Below are positions 1-7,984 of a DNA stretch of 64,000 bases, piece by piece (within the stretch, counting starts at the first letter, position 1; each line of letters starts with the position of its first letter). The notes under the pieces are model-generated. The model worked only from the letters and a program-made list of their open reading frames with translations. It had not been told where the DNA came from and did no database searches. The DNA is from Streptomyces caniscabiei (GTDB taxonomy: Bacteria; Actinomycetota; Actinomycetes; Streptomycetales; Streptomycetaceae). The position numbers and the translations under genes are program-made. The stretch spans positions 1-64,000 of the forward strand of contig NZ_JABXWI010000022.1 in assembly GCF_014930365.1 (NCBI RefSeq), in the 5' to 3' direction.

Positions 1-513
1 TTGGGCGCGAGGGCGAGGCGGCCCGGCGGGCGCGGCCTCCTCGACGGCGGCGGGCTCGGCGGCGCTCTCGGCGGAGGCGGCCGGGGCCACGGTCTCGACG
101 ACTTCGACGGCCTCGGCGTCCTTGGGCGCACCGGCGGGCGCGGAGGCACGGCGGGTCGCGCGACGGCGCGTACGCCCGGCGGGCGCGGCCTCCTCGGCTG
201 CGGGCGCCTCGACGGCGGCGGTCTCGGCCTCCGTCTCCTCGGCCTCGGTGCCCTGTGCGTCCTCACCGGTCACGTCGTCCTCGACGGTCTCGGTGGTCTC
301 GTCCGTCTCGGTCGGCTCGATGGCCGCGAGGTCCTCGGACTCGGCGGCCGGCACGGCCGGCGCGGTGGTCTCCGCGGCCGCCTCGGAGGCGGCGGACGGC
401 GGTCCCGCGGGGCGGGACGCGGCACGGCGGCGACGGCGCGGCGGCAGGGTGTCGCTCGGCGTGTTGTGGTCGGAGCCCTGGGCGGGCTCGGCGGGTTCGA
501 TCGATTCGGGCAT
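1..513 (-). CDS. rne: Ribonuclease E/G family protein, N-terminal part only
   Basis: The reading frame starts with ATG at 513, behind a GGGAGAA ribosome-binding site, and runs off the left edge, so only about 171 N-terminal residues are visible. They form a low-complexity region rich in Ala, Glu, Pro and Arg (PPRRRRR near the start, then alternating acidic and Arg-rich patches). This is typical of the long disordered N-terminus of actinobacterial RNase E/G. The catalytic S1/RNase domain lies outside the window. The call rests mainly on this composition and on the adjacent TIGR03936 gene, which normally sits directly upstream of rne in Streptomyces. The enzyme would process rRNA and decay mRNA. 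The family is inferred from context because no catalytic motif is visible. Confidence 0.7.
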   Translation of the reverse strand, partial: MPESIEPAEPAQGSDHNTPSDTLPPRRRRRAASRPAGPPSAASEAAAETTAPAVPAAESEDLAAIEPTETDETTETVEDDVTGEDAQGTEAEETEAETAAVEAPAAEEAAPAGRTRRRATRRASAPAGAPKDAEAVEVVETVAPAASAESAAEPAAVEEAAPAGPPRPRAQ

Positions 514-656
514 GCGGGCGTTTCTCCCGTCAGGCTCCCGGGCGCCGCACCCGGTCCGGCGTGGCCGGTGACGTCCGCGGCTCGCGTCGTACGCGACTGC
601 CGCCGTCCGGGGCGCGGGCGCCGCACGGGAGCTCTCTGTGTCCTGTCTCGCCGGTT

Positions 657-678
657 CCGTACGCCATGTTGCGTACGG
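657..678. promoter_or_regulatory. Perfect inverted repeat upstream of rne
   Basis: CCGTACG at 657-663 and CGTACGG at 672-678 form a perfect 7-bp dyad around an 8-bp spacer. It lies in the 245-bp gap between the TIGR03936 gene and rne, about 145 bp upstream of the rne start. It could be an operator or part of a structured rne leader. No matching regulator is known to me. Confidence 0.3.
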
Positions 679-758
679 CCTGGCGAAAGTCTTGTGGTCG
701 GTGCGCTGCCCGACCCAGGTGGCACCCGGATCAGAGGGCGGCGCTACGACGTCCGTCC

Positions 759-1610
759 CTACGCGGGGCCTACCGGCGCCGACGCCTTCGCGGCGGCAGC
801 GGGTTCGGCCGTTGAGAGGGCCGGCGCTGCCTCGCGGTCGGGCGCGAGCGGGTCGGTCACCGTGCCGGTCTCTTCATCGAAAGGCCCCTGCGCCAGCCTG
901 GTCACCGCTGCGGGGACCGGCGGCGCCAGGTCGGCCACGGCGCGGAGACCGGACAGGACGTCGTCGGGTCGTACGGCAGGCGTCACGTGCCGAACAACCA
1001 GCCGCAGTATCGCACAGGGCTGGTCCGTCGGCCCAGCAAGGGGCGCGGCGCCAGCCGCTCCAGTGGAGCCGACGCTTGCGGCGGGCTGTGGACCGGGCGT
1101 CTCAGAACCGTCGTGTCCGTCGCGGCTGTCGAGGTCGACGACGGCGGCACGGGCGTCGAAGGTCCGGATGCCGTTCTTGGTCCTGCGCTGGACCTCGACG
1201 AGGTCCGACGCCTTGAAGACCTCGACCGCGCGCGCGGCTTCCTCGGGGTCCACGCCGTCCAGGCGCAGTTCCCATTCGGAGGCCGTGAGCCGGTCGGCGA
1301 GCCCGGAGGTCCGGGCCTCGACGGCGTCGACGATGTCGAGGCCCGTGGGCAGCGACTCGTCGAGCAGGATCCTGAGCTTCTCCGGATCACGCGCCGCGGT
1401 GAGCGCGATCTCCAGATACTCCGCTTCACTGCCCGTGCCGGTGGGTGCGGCATTGGCGTACGACACCTTCGGATGCGGCGTGAACCCCGCCGAGTACGCC
1501 ATCGGCACCTCGGCACGGCGCAGCGCACGCTCGAAGGCGCGCTGGAAGTCACGGTGGCTGGTGAACCGGAGGCGGCCGCGCTTGGTGTAACGCAGTCGGA
1601 TGCGCTGCAC
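759..1610 (-). CDS. TIGR03936 family radical SAM-associated protein (DUF2344)
   Basis: This 283-residue protein begins MQRIRLRYTKRGRLRFTSHR, and it carries the family features RDFQRAFERALRRAEVP and a GFTPHPKVSYANA segment. The family is found beside, or fused to, the B12-binding radical SAM protein TIGR03960 and is generally placed next to rne. Here the TIGR03960 gene (5911-7863) is separated from it by three other genes, while rne follows directly. The molecular role is unknown; an RNA- or ribosome-linked modification role is often assumed from the neighbourhood. The C-terminal third (from about residue 170) is Ala/Pro-rich and poorly conserved. The start is the first ATG of the frame and matches the family N-terminus. 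Confidence 0.88.
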   Translation of the reverse strand: MQRIRLRYTKRGRLRFTSHRDFQRAFERALRRAEVPMAYSAGFTPHPKVSYANAAPTGTGSEAEYLEIALTAARDPEKLRILLDESLPTGLDIVDAVEARTSGLADRLTASEWELRLDGVDPEEAARAVEVFKASDLVEVQRRTKNGIRTFDARAAVVDLDSRDGHDGSETPGPQPAASVGSTGAAGAAPLAGPTDQPCAILRLVVRHVTPAVRPDDVLSGLRAVADLAPPVPAAVTRLAQGPFDEETGTVTDPLAPDREAAPALSTAEPAAAAKASAPVGPA

Positions 1611-1658
1611 CGCGGGTGCGGGCGGCGGGCCTTCGGGCTGTCGCTTGCCCAGTGTCGT

Positions 1659-2777
1659 TCAGTCCTTCGTGAGAGCGGTCGTACTGCTACCAAGAGTACG
1701 TGCCTCGGCGCCCGTCGGTTCCCGCCTGTGGACGGGCTTCGGTTCGGTGGGCCGTCCGAAGAGCGCCGCGCGCACACCGGCGCGGGCTTGGCGGACGGTC
1801 TCGCGGGCGGTGGACAGGGCCTGCCGGGTGGCACGGCCCACGGCGCGGCCGGCCGCCGCGAGCGGCTTCCCCACCACGTCGCGGACGAGGTGACCGGCGG
1901 GGGTGAGGACGGTCCGGTACACCCACCGCGTCGGCTCGACCAGGAGCAGGCGGAACAGGTTCGCCAGGAACCGTCCGACGGCGAGCGAGATCCGCCCGGC
2001 CACCCGCCACGCGTGCCCGAGGGCCGCCCCGATCTCCCGGCCGACGACGGCGAGCAACCGTCCGACGGGCGCGAGCACCCAGCGCCACAGGGCGAGCGCG
2101 GGCAGCACCAACAGCAGGCGCAGCGTCCAGTAAAGGCCGAGCCAGAGCCCGGTGAAAATCATCCGTACCAGCCACACCACCCCCAGGGCCACCCACCGGA
2201 TCGCGTGCCCCACCGGCGTGAGCACGTACCGGTACAGCCACACCGCCGGGACGACCAGGAGGTGACGGACCAGCCAGGCGACGCTCCGCCCGACCGGCAC
2301 CGCCGTCCACCGGTACAGCCACAGCAGCACGACCAGGAGACCCCGGGCGACCCAGCCGCACCCGGCCAGGACACCGGCGGCCGCCCACGCGATCGCGTGC
2401 CCCACGGGCGTCAGCACATACCGGTACGTCCATACCGCCGGGACGACCAGCAGCCGGTGCCCGAGCCACCCGAGCAGTTGGGCGAGCGGCACGACGACGT
2501 ACCGCCACAGCGCCACGCACGGCCAGACCAGGACGGCCCGGCCGACCCACAGCAGCGCGCGGCCCGCCGGGCGCAACACGGTGTCCATGAGCACGCGTCC
2601 ACCCACCACCAGCGCGTCCCACACCATGCGCACGGGCACGACCAGCACGAGCACCACGATCCGCACGGGTATCCGGATCGCGACGACAAGACACCCCTCG
2701 GGCGCCTGCTGCGCCTCGGCGGGCGTCCGGCGCGCCTCGGTCTCCTGCTGCCGGGCGGGCCTTTTCTCCAGGTCCAT
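1659..2777 (-). CDS. Membrane protein built of repeated W-x-Y-R/P-x-G units
   Basis: This 372-residue protein has a short polar N-terminus (MDLEKRPARQQETEARRTP). It is followed by a long Val/Leu/Trp/Arg-rich region of hydrophobic segments, and then a basic amphipathic tail. A unit of roughly 30-40 residues recurs about six times, with a core such as VWTYRYVLTPVGHAI, LYRWTAVPVGRSV, VWLYRYVLTPVGHAI, LWRWVLAPVGRLL or WVYRTVLTPAGHLV. Arg and Trp lie inside otherwise hydrophobic stretches, so some segments may lie in the interface and not cross the membrane. I recognise no family function. It lies downstream of, and on the same strand as, the glycosyltransferase gene, with a 134-bp gap. Coding is supported by the repeat structure, codon usage and a clear stop. 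Confidence 0.75.
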   Translation of the reverse strand: MDLEKRPARQQETEARRTPAEAQQAPEGCLVVAIRIPVRIVVLVLVVPVRMVWDALVVGGRVLMDTVLRPAGRALLWVGRAVLVWPCVALWRYVVVPLAQLLGWLGHRLLVVPAVWTYRYVLTPVGHAIAWAAAGVLAGCGWVARGLLVVLLWLYRWTAVPVGRSVAWLVRHLLVVPAVWLYRYVLTPVGHAIRWVALGVVWLVRMIFTGLWLGLYWTLRLLLVLPALALWRWVLAPVGRLLAVVGREIGAALGHAWRVAGRISLAVGRFLANLFRLLLVEPTRWVYRTVLTPAGHLVRDVVGKPLAAAGRAVGRATRQALSTARETVRQARAGVRAALFGRPTEPKPVHRREPTGAEARTLGSSTTALTKD

Positions 2778-2911
2778 GACGTCGTAGACGCCTCAACGTG
2801 CCCGTTCGGATCCAGCGTGGCGGCGGCGATTTCGCACCGCGTCGGACCCGGTCCGCCCCGCCCGGCCACTCCCATTCCCGCTCCCGTCCCTCCCCCAGTC
2901 TCCGCGCGTAC

Positions 2912-4126
2912 CTACCGCTTGCGTCCGGAGGACCTCGTGGACCTGGCCGCCTTGCCGGCCCGGGCGGCCTTGGGGCGGCGCACCACGGCGGACAGGTCCG
3001 TACGGTCGGCATGCGGCGCGGAGAACTCCCGGTTGATCTCGACCTGGCGGCGGATCCGCTCGGGCAGGTCCCGCATGGCCAGCAGCCGGTCGCAGGCCCG
3101 GAGCGCGGCGATGTGGTCACCGACCCAGTGGGCGGTGATGGAGAACTCGAACAGCAGGCCCCACCGGTAGACCCACGGCTTGGTGAAGAGCAGGTCGTCC
3201 GGCGCGGGCCGGTCGAGGACGTCGACGAGGAGGGCGTGCGCGGTGTGGTGGCGCCGCCGGAGCCGCAGCCGGGAGGCCAACTCGTAGCAGGCCTCGAGCC
3301 TGGTGGGACGCGCCTCCCAGGCACGGGAGAAGGCGTCCATGGCTCCCGGCCAGTCCTCTTCCTCCTCCGCTCGGAGGATGCCCGCCTCCAACAGCGAGCA
3401 GTAGACCTCCTCGCCCCAGCCGCCCATCGCCGCCCGTCGCTCGTAGAGGTCGATCGCCTCGCGCGCGTGGCCGAGGTCGCGTTCGGTGTTGGCCAGGTAG
3501 AAGACGGTGCGGGGGTTGGCGGGGTCGCGCTCCAGCTCACGTCTGAGCAGCTGGGCGTCGCGTTCGAACTTGTCGCCGCGGCAGCCGCCGTCCGCGTGGT
3601 CCTCGATCACGAGGGCGTCCAGGTTCTCCTGGACATCGGGCCCGTCGGTGCACGGGTACTCGTGCGTGACCCCTTCGTAGCGCCAGAGCAGGTCCCCCCG
3701 CATCAGGTGCTTGAAGCGGTGCTGGGTGCCGGGCGTGTCGTAGCGCAGCATGTACGAGGTCGCCGTGAGCCGGAGTAGTGGCGCGTCCTGGCGCAGTACG
3801 TGGTCGGCGTCGACGGTGAGCAGGAAGTCGGCTTTTCCCCGGGCCTGTTGGATGTTCCGCGTCCGGTTGTGGCCGAAGTCGACCCAGGGCTCCTCGCGCA
3901 GCTCGCCCGGGATGCCGGCCAGCGCCTCGCGGATCAGGTCCGGCGTGCCGTCCGTCGAGCCGGTGTCGGTGATGACCCAGGTGTCGATCAGCGGGCGGAC
4001 GGAGGCGAGGCAGCGCTCGATCACCCGCGCCTCGTTCTTGACGATCATGCAGAGGCAGATGGTCTGCGGCTTCACGGTCTCACCGGTCCCGGGACGTTGA
4101 ACGCTGCCCGAGCGGCCGCGTGACAT
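2912..4126 (-). CDS. Family 2 glycosyltransferase with TPR-like C-terminus
   Basis: This 404-residue protein has an N-terminal GT-A fold, with CMIVKNEARVIERCL (about 26-40), DTGSTDGT (54-61) and the DAD metal-binding motif (106-108). From about residue 190 it continues as helical TPR-like repeats (RTVFYLANTERDLGHAREAIDLYERR and following) and ends in a basic tail. Similar GT2-TPR enzymes use nucleotide sugars and modify proteins or surface polymers. It is divergent from the collagen-like gene at 4314, and GT2 enzymes beside collagen-like genes elsewhere glycosylate Thr in GXT repeats, so that protein is a plausible acceptor (inference). The ATG at 4126 follows GAGGGGGT closely. A GTG at 4075 (VKPQTICLC) is an alternative start just before the conserved fold. 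Confidence 0.85.
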   Translation of the reverse strand: MSRGRSGSVQRPGTGETVKPQTICLCMIVKNEARVIERCLASVRPLIDTWVITDTGSTDGTPDLIREALAGIPGELREEPWVDFGHNRTRNIQQARGKADFLLTVDADHVLRQDAPLLRLTATSYMLRYDTPGTQHRFKHLMRGDLLWRYEGVTHEYPCTDGPDVQENLDALVIEDHADGGCRGDKFERDAQLLRRELERDPANPRTVFYLANTERDLGHAREAIDLYERRAAMGGWGEEVYCSLLEAGILRAEEEEDWPGAMDAFSRAWEARPTRLEACYELASRLRLRRRHHTAHALLVDVLDRPAPDDLLFTKPWVYRWGLLFEFSITAHWVGDHIAALRACDRLLAMRDLPERIRRQVEINREFSAPHADRTDLSAVVRRPKAARAGKAARSTRSSGRKR

Positions 4127-4313
4127 ACCCCCTCATATCGCACAAATACCTGTCTACGGCGTCGAATTAGCCCACCCGTGAGGACGGCTTAGGCCGATTT
4201 GATGATCTCCATCCCCGTCCGGTCCAGCTCGCTGGTCGAGCCGGTGGACAGGAGCGAGGCTCACGATCGAGTGCGGGGAAAAGCCCCAAACCGGTTGAAA
4301 AAAGGAGCAATAG

Positions 4314-5816
4314 ATGAGTCCTGAGCGCAGGACGATCTCGCTGATAGGCCCGCTGGCACGCCACAGGATCACCAAGGTCAGTACGTATGCCTCGCTCGCA
4401 CTGGCGGTGACCGCCGGACTGGCCGGCCCCGCCGCGGCGGCAGCGCGCAGCGTGTCCGAGCACTCCACCGTGGCGAGAGCCGGCAACGACGAGTGCCCGC
4501 CCGCCGAGGATCACGGTGCTCAGCACCAGACCGACAACGGACAACAGCACGACGAGTACGACGGATCGGCGCCCGACTGGTACGACGAGGACCAGAACCG
4601 CACGGCGGCACTCGGTGGCAACGACGACCACTGCGAGGAGGGCCCCAGCGGCCCGCCCGGGCCTCAGGGCCCCACCGGCCCGAGGGGTGACACCGGTCCC
4701 CAGGGCGACACGGGCCCCCAGGGCGACACCGGCCCCCAGGGTGAGGTCGGCCCGCAGGGCGACACCGGTGAGCAGGGCCCCGCCGGGCCTACCGGAGCCA
4801 CGGGCGCCACGGGAGCCACTGGCGCCACCGGAGCGGACGGCCTGGTCGGACCCACGGGAGCCACGGGAGCCACGGGAGCCACCGGAGCGGACGGCCCCGC
4901 AGGACTCACCGGTGCCACGGGTGCCACCGGACCCGCAGGGCTCACCGGCGCCACCGGTGCCACAGGAGCGGACGGGCAGACGGGGGTCACGGGCGCCACC
5001 GGTGCCACGGGAGCCACCGGACCCGCCGGCCCCTGCTCCGACATCGACGCGGTGCAGGACTCCAAGAAGCGCGAGTTCCGGGTCGTCCTGACCGACGGGC
5101 GGGTCTTCGCGGGCATCCGCGACCTCCAGGGCGCGGCCGCCCACCCGTTCCTGTGGACCGACCTCAGCACCCACCCCAACTTCCCCAACGGCGGCCGTGA
5201 TTCGCAGGACCGCTACGTCGGCGTCGCCTGCGGTGTCTCCGTCAACGCGCACGCCCACGGCGAGGGCTACGCACACGGACAGAAGGAAACCGGCAAGGAG
5301 CACGGCCAGAGCACCGGCCAGAGCCAGGGCCACAGCCAGCAGACCGGTCAGAGCCAAGGCCACAGCCAGCAGTCGGGCCAGAGCCAGGGCCACGCCCAGC
5401 AGACCGGCCAGAGCCAGGGCCACAGCCAGAGCACGGGGCAGAGCCAGAGCGAGGGCACGGGCACCGGTCACGCCCAGCAGACGGGTCAGACCCAGGGCCA
5501 CAGCCAGGGCACGAGCAGCGGACACGCCCAGGACCACGGCGGGAGCGCCGGCACCGACCACGGCGAGGACAAGGGCCAGCCCCAGGGCGACCACGCGAGC
5601 GCCTCGAAGGGCCTCGTGAAGTTCAACGTCGTCACCACCGTCGGCCAGGTCTGGGAGACGACCTGCGTACCGGTGGACACCCAGCCCCACGCCACCTTGA
5701 ACTGCGACGACGCCCAGGGCAACCCGCGCCCCTGGTACCGGGTCGAACTCCAGCCGTCGGACAACATCGTCAACGGCGGCTCGACCGTCACGCCACGCGT
5801 GAGCGGCCGGGAGTAG
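4314..5816 (+). CDS. Secreted collagen-like protein with a second QSQGHS-type repeat block
   Basis: This 500-residue protein starts at ATG 4314 behind AAAGGAG. Residues 1-45 look like a signal peptide ending in an Ala run. Residues 46-109 are acidic and polar with two Cys. Residues 110-238 are about 43 uninterrupted Gly-X-Y triplets, first GPQ/GDT and then GAT-rich, which is a collagen-like triple-helix region rich in Thr at Y. A compact Cys-containing domain follows (241-325). Residues 330-400 hold about six copies of a ten-residue unit, GQSQGHSQQT, followed by a His/Gly/Gln/Asp-rich stretch and a C-terminal globular segment with two more Cys (about 434-500). There is no LPXTG or hydrophobic anchor, so it is probably released or held non-covalently. 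It may be a structural, adhesive or metal-binding surface protein (inference). Confidence 0.85.
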   Translation: MSPERRTISLIGPLARHRITKVSTYASLALAVTAGLAGPAAAAARSVSEHSTVARAGNDECPPAEDHGAQHQTDNGQQHDEYDGSAPDWYDEDQNRTAALGGNDDHCEEGPSGPPGPQGPTGPRGDTGPQGDTGPQGDTGPQGEVGPQGDTGEQGPAGPTGATGATGATGATGADGLVGPTGATGATGATGADGPAGLTGATGATGPAGLTGATGATGADGQTGVTGATGATGATGPAGPCSDIDAVQDSKKREFRVVLTDGRVFAGIRDLQGAAAHPFLWTDLSTHPNFPNGGRDSQDRYVGVACGVSVNAHAHGEGYAHGQKETGKEHGQSTGQSQGHSQQTGQSQGHSQQSGQSQGHAQQTGQSQGHSQSTGQSQSEGTGTGHAQQTGQTQGHSQGTSSGHAQDHGGSAGTDHGEDKGQPQGDHASASKGLVKFNVVTTVGQVWETTCVPVDTQPHATLNCDDAQGNPRPWYRVELQPSDNIVNGGSTVTPRVSGRE

Positions 5817-5841
5817 CCGGCAACAGCCGGTAGTACACGAG

Positions 5842-5886
5842 AAGGGGTGCCCGGAGCACGGCCGAACGGCCCTCCGGACACCCCTC
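5842..5886. terminator. Hairpin between convergent genes
   Basis: GGGGTGCCCGGA and TCCGGACACCCC pair (one mismatch) around an inner GGCCGAACGGCC dyad. It lies between the stops of the collagen-like gene (+) and the TIGR03960 gene (-), so it can serve both strands. Confidence 0.6.
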
Positions 5887-5910
5887 GCCGACCTGTCGGC
5901 CGCGGCCGGG

Positions 5911-7863
5911 TCAGTGACTGTGCCCCGCACTCCCCACCGGCTGCTTCACCGACAACGGCAGCAGCTTCTTGCCCGTCGGACCGACCTGGATGTGGGTGTC
6001 CATCTGCGGGCACACGCCGCAGTCGAAGCACGGCGTCCAGCGGCAGTCCTCGACCTCGGTCTCGTCGAGGGCGTCCTGCCAGTCCTCCCAGAGCCAGTCC
6101 TTGTCGAGGCCGGAGTCCAGGTGGTCCCAGGGCAGGACCTCCTCGTAGGTGCGCTCGCGGGTGGTGTACCAGTCGACGTCGAGTCCGAAGTCGGCCAGGG
6201 CCTTGTCCGCGCAGCTCATCCAGCGGTCGTAGGAGAAGTGCTCGCGCCAGCCGTCGAAGCGGCCGCCGTCCTCGTAGACCGCGCGGATGACGGCGCCGAT
6301 GCGGCGGTCGCCGCGCGACAGCAGGCCCTCGACGATGCCCGGCTTGCCGTCGTGGTAGCGGAAGCCGATGGAGCGGCCGTACTTCTTGTCGCCGCGGATC
6401 TTGTCGCGGAGCTTCTCGAGCCGGGCGTCCGTCTCCTCGGCGGAGAGCTGCGGCGCCCACTGGAACGGCGTGTGGGGCTTGGGGACGAATCCACCGATCG
6501 ACACGGTGCAGCGGATGTCGTTCTGGCCGGAGACCTTGCGGCCCTCGGCGATCACCTTCATCGCCATGTCGGCGATCTGGAGGACGTCCTCGTCGGTCTC
6601 CGTCGGCAGGCCGCACATGAAGTACAGCTTCACCTGGCGCCAGCCGTTGCCGTACGCCGTGGAGACCGTCCGGATCAGGTCCTCCTCCGAGACCATCTTG
6701 TTGATGACCTTGCGCATGCGCTCGGAGCCGCCCTCGGGCGCGAAGGTCAGACCCGAGCGCCGGCCGTTGCGGGTCAGTTCGTTCGCGAGGTCGACGTTGA
6801 AGGCGTCCACCCGGGTCGAGGGGAGGGACAGGCCGATCTTGTCCTCCTCGTACCGGTCCGCCAGGCCCTTGGCGATGTCGCCGATCTCGCTGTGGTCGGC
6901 GGAGGAGAGGGAGAGGAGGCCGACCTCCTCGAAGCCCGTCGCCTTCAGACCCTTCTCGACCATCTCGCCGATGCCCGTGATGGAACGCTCGCGGACCGGG
7001 CGGGTGATCATGCCCGCCTGGCAGAAGCGGCAGCCGCGCGTGCAGCCGCGGAAGATCTCCACCGACATGCGCTCGTGGACCGTCTCGGCGAGCGGGACCA
7101 GGGGCTGCTTCGGGTAGGGCCACTCGTCCAGGTCCATGACGGTGTGCTTGGACACCCGCCACGGGACACCGGACCGGTTCGGCACGACACGGCCGATACG
7201 GCCGTCGGGCAGGTACTCCACGTCGTAGAAGGCCGGGATGTAGACCGAGCCCGTCCTCGCGAGGCGGAAGAGGACCTCCTCGCGGCCGCCCGGCCGGCCC
7301 TCGGCCTTCCAGGCGCGGATGATCTCGGTCATGTCCAGCACGGCCTGCTCGCCGTCGCCGATGATCGCCGCGTCGATGAAGTCGGCGATCGGCTCCGGGT
7401 TGAACGCCGCGTGGCCGCCGGCCAGCACGATCGGGTCGTCGAGCGTGCGGTCCTTGGACTCCAGGGGGATCCCGGCCAGGTCCAGGGCGGTCAGCATGTT
7501 GGTGTAGCCCAGCTCCGTGGAGAAGGACAGACCGAACACGTCGAAGGCCTTCACCGGGCGGTGGCTGTCCACGGTGAACTGCGGGACGCCGTGCTCCCGC
7601 ATCAGCGCCTCCAGGTCCGGCCACACGCTGTACGTGCGCTCGGCGAGGACGCCCTCGCGCTCGTTCAGCACCTCGTAGAGGATCATGACGCCCTGGTTGG
7701 GCAGACCGACCTCGTACGCGTCGGGGTACATGAGCGCCCAGCGGACGTCCGCGGACTCCCAGGGCTTGACAGTGGAGTTGAGCTCACCGCCCACGTACTG
7801 GATCGGCTTCTGCACATGCGGGAGCAGGGCCTCTAGCTGTGGGAAGACCGACTCGACAGACAT
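5911..7863 (-). CDS. TIGR03960 family B12-binding domain radical SAM protein
   Basis: This 650-residue protein starts at ATG 7863 (MSVESVFPQLEALLPHVQKP), behind an AAGG site. The in-frame extension up to 8133 has no family-like sequence and is excluded. An N-terminal B12-binding-like region (about 40-230) includes PDAYEVGLPNQG and LAGGHAAFNPEPIADF. The radical SAM core carries the cluster motif C274-xxx-C278-xx-C281 (RGCTRGCRFC). The C-terminus (CRWTPCFDCGVCPQMD) adds more Cys that could bind another metal site. The family partners TIGR03936 and is usually adjacent to it and rne; here three genes intervene. The substrate is unknown, probably a tRNA or protein modification. Confidence 0.9.
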   Translation of the reverse strand: MSVESVFPQLEALLPHVQKPIQYVGGELNSTVKPWESADVRWALMYPDAYEVGLPNQGVMILYEVLNEREGVLAERTYSVWPDLEALMREHGVPQFTVDSHRPVKAFDVFGLSFSTELGYTNMLTALDLAGIPLESKDRTLDDPIVLAGGHAAFNPEPIADFIDAAIIGDGEQAVLDMTEIIRAWKAEGRPGGREEVLFRLARTGSVYIPAFYDVEYLPDGRIGRVVPNRSGVPWRVSKHTVMDLDEWPYPKQPLVPLAETVHERMSVEIFRGCTRGCRFCQAGMITRPVRERSITGIGEMVEKGLKATGFEEVGLLSLSSADHSEIGDIAKGLADRYEEDKIGLSLPSTRVDAFNVDLANELTRNGRRSGLTFAPEGGSERMRKVINKMVSEEDLIRTVSTAYGNGWRQVKLYFMCGLPTETDEDVLQIADMAMKVIAEGRKVSGQNDIRCTVSIGGFVPKPHTPFQWAPQLSAEETDARLEKLRDKIRGDKKYGRSIGFRYHDGKPGIVEGLLSRGDRRIGAVIRAVYEDGGRFDGWREHFSYDRWMSCADKALADFGLDVDWYTTRERTYEEVLPWDHLDSGLDKDWLWEDWQDALDETEVEDCRWTPCFDCGVCPQMDTHIQVGPTGKKLLPLSVKQPVGSAGHSH

Positions 7864-7984
7864 CGCGGGAGTTACCTTCGTGAGCTGGCTGGTGGCACCC
7901 CCGGCCGGAGGCTGGGGGGAGGGTGACCATCTAGCGTAACGCCCCGGGAGGCACCCCTCGCACGCCCGTTTACCGGTGGGCCGG

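Noticed and set aside
1..1590. Long plus-strand open frame (529 codons)
   Set aside because: It is antisense to rne and the TIGR03936 gene. The Gly/Arg-rich composition is a by-product of GC-rich codon bias on the other strand.
5280..5520. Regular DNA repeats resembling a CRISPR array
   Set aside because: The units are in frame, vary in sequence, and have no spacer. They encode the decapeptide repeats of the collagen-like protein.
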